Shown piece by piece: positions 1 through 6,573 of a DNA stretch of 7,300 nt (positions are counted from its first letter, which is position 1; each line of letters starts with the position of its first letter). The stretch lies in NCBI GenBank assembly GCA_021820675.1, contig JAKADI010000074.1, positions 1-7,300 on the forward strand, read 5' to 3'. The stretch comes from Bacillota bacterium. Its GTDB lineage: Bacteria > Bacillota > Sulfobacillia > Sulfobacillales > Sulfobacillaceae. The notes beneath the pieces are model-generated. The model was not told the DNA's origin. It saw only the letters and a program-made list of their open reading frames with translations, and did not search any database. A program made the position numbers and the translations under genes.

Positions 1-174
1 GCCACTGCCTCATCGGTCGCGGCAGAAATGAACAAGTCGCCTGATTCATTTTCAAATAAATCCAAGCTGCTCATGGCGGCGGCGGTTTTTGTTAGTGTCC
101 CGGTCTTTGTTCTGTATCTCTTGGGACAACGCGCTATTGTCGAAGGCATCGCCACGACCGGCACTAAGGGGTAG
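1..174 (+). CDS. Sugar ABC transporter permease, MalG type (C-terminal end only)
   Basis: The frame is open from the left edge of the window to a TAG at 172-174, giving the last 57 residues of a longer protein. The fragment has a polar stretch (NKSPDSFSNKSK), then a hydrophobic membrane helix at about residues 23-44 (LLMAAAVFVSVPVFVLYLLG), then the tail QRAIVEGIATTGTKG. The order helix, then Q(R/K)xxxxG, then a final G-x-K-G is the usual C-terminus of MalG/UgpE-type inner-membrane permeases of carbohydrate ABC importers. The cytoplasmic EAA loop and the other helices lie outside the window. The neighbours, a glycosidase and a sugar kinase, support a sugar importer; the actual sugar cannot be read from this piece. 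The gene converges with the - strand glycosidase, whose homology ends within about 20 bp of this stop. Confidence 0.8.
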   Translation, partial: ATASSVAAEMNKSPDSFSNKSKLLMAAAVFVSVPVFVLYLLGQRAIVEGIATTGTKG

Positions 175-1139
175 AGACGTGAACCGCATGATCTTGATGG
201 GTTGTCGATGCTGTAGGGCAAAGAATGATGAGGAAATCCTTCTTCCTCACCCATTCGCCAGCCCAATAAAAGCCACTGCTTGCCGTGAGCTACCGGTCGT
301 GCAGCATACCAATGGTCAACAAGAAGAGGATGACCTACCAGTTCAAACGGCCCGGTAAGCTTTTCGCTGCGAAAGCACAACGTTCCGGTGACTCCATCCC
401 CTAACGGACAGGTGGGACGATACCATTCGGCTTTGACCGATACAAAAAGGTACCAGCCGTTGTTCCACCGGATGACCGTAGGAACTTCCATATCCCTAAG
501 GCACCCGGGACTCAAAACAGGTGGTAACAGAGTCCACTGATAGAGATCACGAGACACGGCAAGGCCAATGGCTCCCTGATATCCTTCGGGCTGAAAACGG
601 TCATGGGAAGAAAGAAAGAGGTAATATAGTGTGGACATTGGATCGTAAACCACGTAGGGGTCGCGCCAGGTAAACGCTTCCGAAGATTCCTCGTTTCCCG
701 TCTTATACCACCGGGGATCAGGCTGAAGCAGCGGAGAGGAAGGGGATTTTGTCCACAATTCAAGGTCGTCGGAAACGGCCAAGCCAATATTCTGTATACG
801 GGTTCTGCGGTCTCGTCCCGTATAAAACATCAGTCACTGGTTTCGGTGTGCTATCACGCTGCCCGTTAACAAACACAAGTCGTCCCATGCGCCCGCGGCA
901 CCCGGATAAAGAGCATTCTCATGCCATTGCCAATGGACCAAATCCGAGGAGGTGGCGTGGGCGATGACGGAAAAATCGTGCCCCGTGCTGGCATGGCCGG
1001 TCCGTGGTGCCTTCAGGCAATACAGGTGCTGTTGTCGGCCAACATGAATGGTCCAAAACCCCACATCCGGTAATTCGGGTGAATAAGCATGTTGATTCCT
1101 CCTGCCCTGAGTAGTCAGTGGTGTATACAGCATTCTCAT
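175..1139 (-). pseudogene. GH32/GH43-type beta-propeller glycosidase (beta-fructosidase-like), interrupted by an in-frame TGA
   Basis: Reading leftward from ATG at 1139 or 1133 gives about 100 residues, then TGA at 836-834, then more than 210 further residues in the same frame. The part before the stop has LPDVGFW, HLYCLKAPR, AHATSSDLVHW and GAWDDLCLLTGSVI. The part after it resumes at once with LMFYTGRDR, then NIGLAVSDDLELW, TWRDPYVVYDP and DMEVPTVI. These are family landmarks of the five-bladed GH32/GH43 fold. The three acidic positions are all present: Asp in LPDVGFW, Asp in WRDP (codon 662-660) and Glu in MEVP (codon 488-486). The total of about 310 residues fits the short, single-domain members. 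Relatives have an aromatic residue just before the MFYTG strand, so the stop is best explained as TGG to TGA. The 3' end is unclear: recognisable sequence fades near 190 and the frame stays open to the window edge, so the natural stop may also be lost. The start lacks a strong ribosome binding site. Expected role: hydrolysis of a fructoside or similar sugar, feeding the adjacent kinase. Confidence 0.72.
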
Positions 1140-1268
1140 CACACCGCGACCATATTTTCGTGACCACACTGAAAACCATCTTCCAAAAAAGGCAGAGAAC
1201 ATGATGCCCTGAAACAACCAGGGGAAACCCCTGCTGTCGTCGTCGGCAGTATTGTTGCCGACCCTCCC

Positions 1269-2147
1269 TTGACACTTCCTCGGGATCCCATTGTCGGCGA
1301 AACGCTACGCGTCGAGTCCATTGGGCTGACATTAGGCGGCAAGGCGGTGAATCAGGGCTTGCAGACCGCTCAATTGGACGATCCGGTACTCATTGTCGGG
1401 GAAGTGGGTGAGGACATATTGGGGGCATGGGCTCTTGAACAACTGTTGAAAAGGGGTTTTGACATGCGTGGAATATTGCAGGAAGGCATGACGTCATGCG
1501 CTGTCCCGGTCATACTGCCAGCATCTCAGTATATTTTGCATGTCCCCGGGGCCAATCAACTGTTAACGCCGGAAGATATCCAACGAACACAGCATCTGTG
1601 GACAACAGCTAAAATTTTGTTGATTCAAGGTGAAGTTCCCACGGTTACGTCGATCCAGGCTGCTCAGATTGCCAAAAGCCGCGGCATGCTCATCATCTGC
1701 GAGCCCGCACCTGCGACGGCCATGACCCGCGATTTGTTGCAGTTAGCCGACATCCTTACTCCTAACCGCCAGGAACTGAGCATGCTGTCCAATCAACCAG
1801 CACACTCCGTTGAAGAACAGGCTTGGATTGTATGGGAAATGTATCCGCAACTGACAGCCTCAATCGTCACTTTGGGAGACGAGGGAGTATTATTGCACAC
1901 CCAGGATAGGCAAACAGCAAGCATCGCAGCACCGGTTGTTACGGCACTTGATCCCACCGCCGCCGGCGATGCCTTTAATGGAACATTAGCTTATTCGTTG
2001 GCAAAAGGATTATCCTTGCGTCACAGCACAGAACTGGGCTGTTGTGCAGATGCTCTGGCTGCAAGCCGGAAAGGCTCGTCAGCCAGTTTGGCGCCATTAT
2101 CCGACATTGTGAAGATATGGAGCGAGGTCTATCAGACCAATCCTTGA
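1269..2147 (+). CDS. Ribokinase-like PfkB family sugar kinase, 5' end probably damaged
   Basis: The 292-residue frame from TTG 1269 matches ribokinase-type PfkB kinases, which use ATP to phosphorylate ribose, fructose or related sugars in the cytoplasm. Landmarks in order: GGKAVNQ (about 23-29, usually GGKGANQ), VGEVGEDILG (43-52), HVPGANQLLTPEDI (91-104), QGEVP (120-124), CEPAPA (144-149), LTPNRQEL (163-170), TLGDEGVLL (201-209) and DPTAAGDAFNG (228-238). The catalytic base Asp234 is kept, but the usual DTxGAGD anion hole reads DPTAAGD. TTG 1269 has no ribosome binding site and is too far downstream: homology continues upstream in frame as VVVGSIVADPPLTLPRDP (1236-1286), the normal first strand and substrate Asp. 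No ATG or GTG exists in frame upstream. ATG 1201, behind AAGG at 1189-1192, reaches this frame only if one base is added near CCC at 1207-1209. The gene is therefore probably frameshifted and may be dead. It diverges from the glycosidase, about 60 bp away. Confidence 0.75.
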   Translation: MTLPRDPIVGETLRVESIGLTLGGKAVNQGLQTAQLDDPVLIVGEVGEDILGAWALEQLLKRGFDMRGILQEGMTSCAVPVILPASQYILHVPGANQLLTPEDIQRTQHLWTTAKILLIQGEVPTVTSIQAAQIAKSRGMLIICEPAPATAMTRDLLQLADILTPNRQELSMLSNQPAHSVEEQAWIVWEMYPQLTASIVTLGDEGVLLHTQDRQTASIAAPVVTALDPTAAGDAFNGTLAYSLAKGLSLRHSTELGCCADALAASRKGSSASLAPLSDIVKIWSEVYQTNP

Positions 2148-2222
2148 ATTGCGCCAATGAACTCTCCCACCGTCTAGCCATTACAGGCTGCCCACGCAAG
2201 ATATGCGAGGACGTAGGTGGGG

Positions 2223-2238
2223 GGGCGGGAACACGCCC
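2223..2238 (+). other. Short GC-rich hairpin downstream of the kinase
   Basis: GGGCG at 2223-2227 pairs with CGCCC at 2234-2238 around a 6-nt loop, about 75 bp after the kinase stop. No run of T follows (the next bases are GGAATTTGTC), so it is at best a weak or non-canonical terminator. The rest of 2148-2326 is non-coding, with an AT-rich stretch from about 2255. Confidence 0.25.
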
Positions 2239-2326
2239 GGAATTTGTCTAACAGCATAAATAATCAAATAAGTTTTGCAATCAAGGATAGTAAGTGGTAG
2301 GTTGTGATTAATTAAACTAATTTAGT

Positions 2327-2344
2327 AAAGGGGTGAAATGAGTG
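2327..2344 (+). promoter_or_regulatory. Ribosome binding site and start region preceding the broken aldehyde dehydrogenase
   Basis: AAAGGGG at 2327-2333 lies 4 nt before ATG 2338 and 8 nt before GTG 2342; the GTG has the better spacing and its frame leads into the aldehyde dehydrogenase segment. An 11-bp palindrome, ACTAA-T-TTAGT, sits just upstream at 2316-2326 in AT-rich DNA and could be an operator remnant. I see no convincing -35/-10 pair here. Confidence 0.4.
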
Positions 2345-3058
2345 GCATTCCTTGCCGATGTTGGAGCATTAGTGTTAGCTTTAACCTTCACCAATTTTAC
2401 GGTATTTGCAAAGGGCACTGTACCATCACAAGCCAATCTACCCAACACTCTGGCAGCAGTTCAGTCTCATGTGCCTGCCTTGCGTCTCCTCCAAAGACCA
2501 GTGATAACACAGACCTCCGCCCTTATTTCATTGGTCACACTTCATCCGCGACAAAGGGATGTAATTGATCGTGGGTGATCCGGCGGATAAAACCACAGAT
2601 GTCGGTTCAATGATTAGCGAAGCTGCTGCCCAAGGAGCATTTGAATGATAGAAGGAATCGTTATCATCCGGCGCACGTGCCATGGTCAAGTTGAGTGCAG
2701 ATGGAGCCATGATCACTCCAGAACTTCTAGTCGAAGTCTCTCCTTCGATGCACTCGCGCAAGACGTGTTCGATCTACTGGCCGGCATGGTGCCATATGAC
2801 AAGTTCGACCATGTACCACAATGGGCCCAAAGCCGATACGGTTTGCAAGCTGGCTTTTTCACCCACCGAGTGGAACTTGCGTGACAAGCGATACAAACGC
2901 TTGAGGTTGGGGGGCTCATCAATGATTCCTCATCATATCGGACTGACCACAGAGGGATCAAAGACTCCGTACTAGGTCGCAAACGCCCCGAATGTGCCGT
3001 TCAGGACGTGACGTATTCCACGATGGGAGTGTTCAATATACCTCAACGCGTACTGTAG
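2342..3058 (+). pseudogene. Aldehyde dehydrogenase, C-terminal half, broken by frameshifts and stops
   Basis: Pieces typical of the NAD(P)-dependent aldehyde dehydrogenase superfamily follow one another in the correct order but in different frames. From GTG 2342, the frame ends QSHVPALRLLQRPV...TSALISLVT, resembling the region just after the catalytic Cys, and stops at 2576-2578. The next frame (2571-2648) gives VGDPADKTTDVGSMISEAA, a strong family signature, then TGA TAG. Near 2682 the third frame segment gives DGAMITPELLVEVSPSM. Then comes DVFDLLAGMVPYDKFDH and SRYGLQAGFFTHR, with an in-frame TGA at 2882-2884, continuing QTLEVGGLINDSSSYRTDH, then RGIKDSVLGRK, and ending at TAG 3056-3058. 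The usual MPFGG after DH is missing, suggesting a small in-frame deletion. The N-terminal NAD-binding half is absent. The first about 25 codons (hydrophobic FLADVGALVLALTFTNFTVF) do not resemble this family and may come from another gene or a deletion junction. It cannot make an active enzyme. Neighbours suggest an old sugar or aldehyde oxidation function. Confidence 0.72.
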
Positions 3059-3363
3059 TGTTGTTTTGATCCAGTGCTCAGGGACCCATGCCACTTTAAT
3101 AATACTGGGGCGGAACGGTTTGAGCTTGCTCCATGGGGTGAATGCACAATGAGCATCAACGAACCGGAAGGATAGTAATTGAACCAGGTGTGACATCCTT
3201 GTGTCCAGACATATCGCAGTGTGAAGTAAAAGCTCTTGAAGGGAATCCAAAAATGATCAGGAACATAAGGAACGCAAAAGACACGACGAAGAGATCGACG
3301 CCCAAAGTTTGATTGAAGTTGACGTTGAGGAGATTTTAGTAGCGGGTCCACCTTATTCTTCAT
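3026..3363 (-). pseudogene. Probable sugar ABC permease N-terminal remnant (MalG type), frameshifted
   Basis: On the - strand from ATG 3363, a charged start (MKNKVDPLLKSPQRQLQ) leads to a hydrophobic membrane helix that continues in another frame as LFVVSFAFLMFLIIFGFP (3293-3240). A third frame then gives SFRFVDAHCAF, TPWSKLKPFRPS and WIKTTLQYALRY (3172-3026). Basic N-terminus, first helix, a periplasmic S-F/L-R and P-W...PFRPS stretch, then the W(L/I)xxTLxYAL helix start is the layout of MalG-like permease N-termini. At least two frame changes are needed and the remaining helices are absent, because the - strand runs into the aldehyde dehydrogenase remnant. No single motif is diagnostic, so this is a pattern-based call. 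It faces the dehydrogenase remnant tail to tail, which implies a rearrangement joined two decaying loci here. It is not the missing part of the left-edge permease, which lies on the other strand. Confidence 0.4.
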
Positions 3364-3533
3364 CCCGGGGGTCAGGCGTATGCCATCCTCTCCAATTTGT
3401 CATCGATCTAGCACATTGCTTTGCTGGGGTGGTCAAGCACAAACAAGTTCATAGTATCTTCACGCAGAATTGATTTCATTATCAACGCACCGCCCGGTAG
3501 CTATTCACCAATTAACGGTGCATCCATTCACAA

Positions 3534-3541
3534 TAGGAGGG
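3534..3541 (+). promoter_or_regulatory. Ribosome binding site deciding the MFS start
   Basis: TAGGAGGG lies 6-7 nt before ATG 3548 and fixes that codon as the start. The frame is open further upstream (to about 3470), but those codons encode no family sequence and have no ribosome binding site. The 184 bp between the permease remnant and this gene contain no clear -35/-10 pair that I can support. Confidence 0.85.
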
Positions 3542-3547
3542 AAATTC

Positions 3548-4810
3548 ATGACCGCGCAACGCGTACTCAAGACTACCGTCACTCTTTTGTTTTTCGGTTG
3601 GCTGATCGATTACATCGATCGATTGGTAATTTCAATGGCGTTACCCTCTATTGGCAAGACATTTCATCTTAACCCTGTTGAACTAGGCTTAATAATGAGT
3701 GCATTCTTTTTGACCTATGCGTTATTTCAGATTCCGGGCGGACTGTTAGGTGATCGTTTTGGTTCCAAAAAGGTCATGACATGGGCCCTTACGGCTTGGT
3801 CAGTATTTACTGCGCTGACTGGCATTGCCTCCAGCTATATAGGCTTGCTCATTGTACGCACTCTATTTGGTGTATCAGAAGGCATGTTTCCAGGGTCATC
3901 GATGAAAGCCATTGGAGAACGTACGCCAAAATCATCTCGGCTAGCATCCAATGGGTTAATGCTGGCTTCCAATCCTCTGGGTTCTGCGTTGGCCCCCCTT
4001 ATTGCTGCACCCGCTATAGCTTTGGTTGGATGGCGCGGTGCTTTTTATTGGGTTGCCGGTCTTGGAATTATCATGGCGCTACTGATCTTGTTCCTTCTTC
4101 CCAAACCTCTTGACTCCAATTTACGTCTCGAGACCCCTACCTCTAATCCAGAAGGTGGGGTCGGCACCAAGTCTCTGGCAATTTTGAAAGTCGCCACGAT
4201 GTGGAAGTTTGCATTGATGTTTTTTGGTTTTGACATCGTAGCTTGGGGACTTATTTCGTGGGGACCCTCTTATCTCATGGACGTTCGTCATGTGCATATT
4301 GTTTCAACGGGATTTTTAATAAGCATTCCGTGGTTTGCGGCGACAATTTCCACGGTTTTGGGTGGCTTTCTCTTTGACCGATACTTTAGTGCTCATCATC
4401 GTTGGCTTATTGTGCCAGCAGAACTTATCGCGGCTATTTTTCTTATTTTGTTGACCACATCAACAACCCTAAGCCAATTTGTGGTGTATTTCACTTTTGG
4501 ATTATTTTTTATGTTTTTGGCTTTCTTGCCCATATTTGGTCTTCCGCTTCGGTTGCTGTCGCCCAAAATTATGGCGTCTGGAGGCGCCATGGTTAACTTT
4601 GGAGGTCAAACCGGAGGATTTCTCGCTCCAGTTATTATGGGGTGGCTCATTAGTACCTTCTCGTACGCAGCAGCCTTTGGTTTTTTGGTCTTTGGCGTTC
4701 TGTTGTCAGCGGGAGCTGCCCTATGGATTCCAGAATCTCCCGATGCTTTCGAAAAAGCTATTCGACGCGCCGACAATGGTACGACTTTATCTTCTGACGT
4801 CGTCGGATAG
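3548..4810 (+). CDS. MFS transporter, anion:cation symporter (ACS) type
   Basis: This intact 420-residue gene matches the usual 400-450 residues of 12-helix MFS carriers in the inner membrane. TM1 begins at about residue 9 and ends in LIDYIDRLVISMALP, typical of ACS members. Motif A between TM2 and TM3 is GLLGDRFGSKK (66-75 region). TM4 has RTLFGVSEGMFPGS (104-117), the ACS R-x-x-x-G-x-x-E signature. A central cytoplasmic loop lies at about 187-215. The second half repeats a weaker motif A (GGFLFDRYF, 272-280). TM11 carries NFGGQTGGFLAPVIMG (350-365), again as in ACS carriers. This family imports organic anions such as hexuronates, galactonate, phthalates and N-acyl compounds with protons or cations. 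The D-aminoacylase gene follows 165 bp downstream on the same strand, so the cargo is plausibly an N-acyl-D-amino acid or a related carboxylate; this is inference. The stop is TAG 4808-4810, with no clear terminator after it, so read-through into the deacylase gene is possible. Confidence 0.9.
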   Translation: MTAQRVLKTTVTLLFFGWLIDYIDRLVISMALPSIGKTFHLNPVELGLIMSAFFLTYALFQIPGGLLGDRFGSKKVMTWALTAWSVFTALTGIASSYIGLLIVRTLFGVSEGMFPGSSMKAIGERTPKSSRLASNGLMLASNPLGSALAPLIAAPAIALVGWRGAFYWVAGLGIIMALLILFLLPKPLDSNLRLETPTSNPEGGVGTKSLAILKVATMWKFALMFFGFDIVAWGLISWGPSYLMDVRHVHIVSTGFLISIPWFAATISTVLGGFLFDRYFSAHHRWLIVPAELIAAIFLILLTTSTTLSQFVVYFTFGLFFMFLAFLPIFGLPLRLLSPKIMASGGAMVNFGGQTGGFLAPVIMGWLISTFSYAAAFGFLVFGVLLSAGAALWIPESPDAFEKAIRRADNGTTLSSDVVG

Positions 4811-4855
4811 TGTCGCATAACACCCCTCGGAAGACGAAAACATTGTAAATCATTA

Positions 4856-4894
4856 CTAATTAGAATTGACTTCCGGCGCGTTCTTGGTTATAGA
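4856..4894 (+). promoter_or_regulatory. Sigma-70-type promoter for the D-aminoacylase gene, with a palindrome abutting the -35
   Basis: TTGACT (4866-4871) and TATAGA (4889-4894) are separated by exactly 17 bp, a near-consensus housekeeping promoter. Transcription would start near 4901, leaving a leader of about 75 nt. An 8-bp perfect palindrome, CTAATTAG (4856-4863), ends 2 bp before the -35 box and could be a regulator site. The related sequence ACTAATTTAGT occurs before the aldehyde dehydrogenase remnant at 2316. Confidence 0.72.
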
Positions 4895-4924
4895 AGAGAG
4901 TCATGAGTTAGAGAACAAAAAAAG

Positions 4925-4948
4925 TAGGGAACTAAGATTGCATCCCTA
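4925..4948 (+). promoter_or_regulatory. Inverted repeat in the D-aminoacylase leader
   Basis: TAGGGA (4925-4930) and TCCCTA (4943-4948) form a 6-bp inverted repeat with a 12-nt spacer, inside the predicted leader between the promoter and the ribosome binding site. It could be a repressor operator or a small mRNA hairpin. The stem is short, so chance is possible. Confidence 0.3.
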
Positions 4949-4960
4949 ATAAAAGGCTCT

Positions 4961-4967
4961 AAGGAGG
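4961..4967 (+). promoter_or_regulatory. Ribosome binding site of the D-aminoacylase gene
   Basis: Perfect AAGGAGG, 8 nt before ATG 4976. It fixes the start and suggests efficient translation. Confidence 0.88.
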
Positions 4968-4975
4968 CTGAAGTC

Positions 4976-6556
4976 ATGCACAATCTAACCATATTAGCGG
5001 GAGGCCTTATTCTAGATGGAACAGGCGGCACCCCCTATATCGGGGATTTATGGATTGAAGATGGACACATAAGAAACGTTGTCTCACCGACCGATCAACA
5101 TCCCGCCCATGCAGAGGTCATCAATGTAGAGGGAGGTTGCGTTGCTCCAGGTTTTATCGATGTACACTCGCACGCTGATAATGCCGGATTCTTGGACGAA
5201 GATGACACATCCAAAATCCTTCAAGGAGTGACCACAGAAGTGACGGGAAATTGCGGAATGACGTTAGCACCTCGAACTCAGGAATTCTCCGCAATGTTAG
5301 GGGCATATGCCGAACGATTATTCCCTACCACGTTATGGCACGGATTCTCGTTCCGAGAATTTTGGGAGCAGGCAGGCCGTCAAGGATTTGTGACCAACGT
5401 AGTTCCATTGGTGGGGCAAGGGACCTTACGAATCATGGCCATGGGTCTCGATAATCGCAACCCTACGCAGCGCGAAATGACCATCATGAAAGACGCGCTA
5501 CAGGAAAGTCTGGAGGCCGGAGCATTCGGAATGTCGACAGGCCTTATCTACCCGCCTGGGCTATTTACCCCCACGGAAGAAATCATTGAATTGGCCAGGG
5601 TTCTAGGTTCCAACCTTTACGCAACCCACATGCGAGGTGAGTCTCAGGAAGTTGAGCAGAGTGTAGCCGAAGCCATTGCTATTGGTCGGGAGGCCCAAAT
5701 TCAAGTACAAATTTCGCACCACAAGGCGATGGGGAAAGCCAATTGGGGGAAGACTGAACGAACCCTCGCGGCTATTGATGCTGCCCGGATGCAAGGACAA
5801 AACGTTCGTTTGGATGTGTATCCATATGTAGCCTCCTCCACCATGCTGACGGCATGCTTACCGCCATGGGCCCAAGAAGGGGGAGATTTGGCTACCTTAT
5901 CTCTTCTGCAAGAACCCGAAGCGCAGAAACGCATTCGTTATGATATTGAGCATGGCCTCCCCGGATGGGAAAACCATATTGAAACAGCGGGCGTGGACGG
6001 TATCTTAATCGGAACCACTCAGGACCATGCCTACGAAGGTCAAACTCTGGCCGAGGTAGCCCATACTTTAAGACTCGATGCTATCTCTGCACTGCTTCAT
6101 ATTCTAGTTCAAGAACAACTTCGGGTCAGCATGCTAGTTTTCGCTATTCAAGAAGATGACGTCCAACGAGTGATGCGCTATCCATGGACCATGATTGGAT
6201 CAGATGGGCTCCCGCCTGGCCAAGGTGGACGTCCTCACCCACGGCTATTTGGCACATTTCCTCAGGTACTTGGCCGATACGTTCGAGATCTTCAAGTACT
6301 GAGCCTTGAAGAAGCCGTACGGAAGATGACCTCCCTTCCAGCAGAAACATTTGGCCTCCAGAAACGCGGGCGACTTGACGAAGGCTATATCGCTGATGTC
6401 GTGGTGTTTAATGCATCATCTGTTCGGGATGCCGGGAAGTATGGAGCCCTGCCTGCCTCCCCAGAAGGCATCAACCTAGTATTTCAAAATGGCACTCTAG
6501 TCGTAGAAAACGGACGGTATTGTGGGAAGCGACAGGGGATGCGACTTACTCGGTAA
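4976..6556 (+). CDS. N-acyl-D-amino-acid deacylase (D-aminoacylase), amidohydrolase superfamily
   Basis: This intact 526-residue gene belongs to the D-aminoacylase branch of the metal-dependent amidohydrolases, which cleave N-acyl-D-amino acids to a fatty or acetic acid and a free D-amino acid in the cytoplasm. The N-terminal beta-sandwich strand is ILAGGLILDGTGG, with WIEDGHI following. The barrel opens with APGFIDVHSHAD (57-68, metal ligands His64 and His66). TEVTGNCGMTLAP holds the Cys (Cys93) characteristic of this branch. ATHMRGE holds His218, QISHHKAMG holds His248/249, and MIGSDGLP holds Asp410, the catalytic residue. All expected ligands are present. RPHPRLFGTFPQVLGRY (419-435), the AVRKMTSLPAETFGLQKRG stretch (447-465) and IADVVVFN (472-479) complete the family C-terminus. 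Length is slightly above the common 480-500. The gene ends at TAA 6554-6556. It follows an ACS-type MFS carrier and has its own promoter, so import and deacylation are probably linked while the enzyme can be expressed separately. Acyl and amino acid preference cannot be read from the sequence; dihydropyrimidinase-like or acyl-D-glutamate/aspartate deacylase activity remains possible. Confidence 0.92.
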   Translation: MHNLTILAGGLILDGTGGTPYIGDLWIEDGHIRNVVSPTDQHPAHAEVINVEGGCVAPGFIDVHSHADNAGFLDEDDTSKILQGVTTEVTGNCGMTLAPRTQEFSAMLGAYAERLFPTTLWHGFSFREFWEQAGRQGFVTNVVPLVGQGTLRIMAMGLDNRNPTQREMTIMKDALQESLEAGAFGMSTGLIYPPGLFTPTEEIIELARVLGSNLYATHMRGESQEVEQSVAEAIAIGREAQIQVQISHHKAMGKANWGKTERTLAAIDAARMQGQNVRLDVYPYVASSTMLTACLPPWAQEGGDLATLSLLQEPEAQKRIRYDIEHGLPGWENHIETAGVDGILIGTTQDHAYEGQTLAEVAHTLRLDAISALLHILVQEQLRVSMLVFAIQEDDVQRVMRYPWTMIGSDGLPPGQGGRPHPRLFGTFPQVLGRYVRDLQVLSLEEAVRKMTSLPAETFGLQKRGRLDEGYIADVVVFNASSVRDAGKYGALPASPEGINLVFQNGTLVVENGRYCGKRQGMRLTR

Positions 6557-6573
6557 AAGGAATTTGGGCATAA

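Noticed and set aside
89..358. A + strand 89-codon frame overlapping the permease end and the glycosidase 3' end
   Set aside because: It is antisense to the GH32 homology and out of frame with the permease; no motif or ribosome binding site.
834..836. TGA as a recoded codon (selenocysteine or Trp code)
   Set aside because: The family does not use selenocysteine here, no insertion element is visible, and TGA ends the kinase in this window.
919..1342. Long - strand frames crossing the glycosidase start and the kinase 5' end
   Set aside because: They are shadows in other frames of the glycosidase and kinase; the translated sequence shows no family motif.
3470..3547. Upstream extension of the MFS gene to an ATT at 3470
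   Set aside because: ATG 3548 has a strong AGGAGG at correct spacing and begins the family homology; the upstream codons look non-coding.
4045..4820. Antisense and out-of-frame ORFs within the MFS gene (for example 4396-4590 and 4479-4820)
   Set aside because: They lie fully inside a well-supported 12-helix transporter and show no motifs of their own.
5603..6350. - strand ORFs inside the D-aminoacylase gene
   Set aside because: Shadows of a strongly conserved enzyme; no ribosome binding sites or domains.
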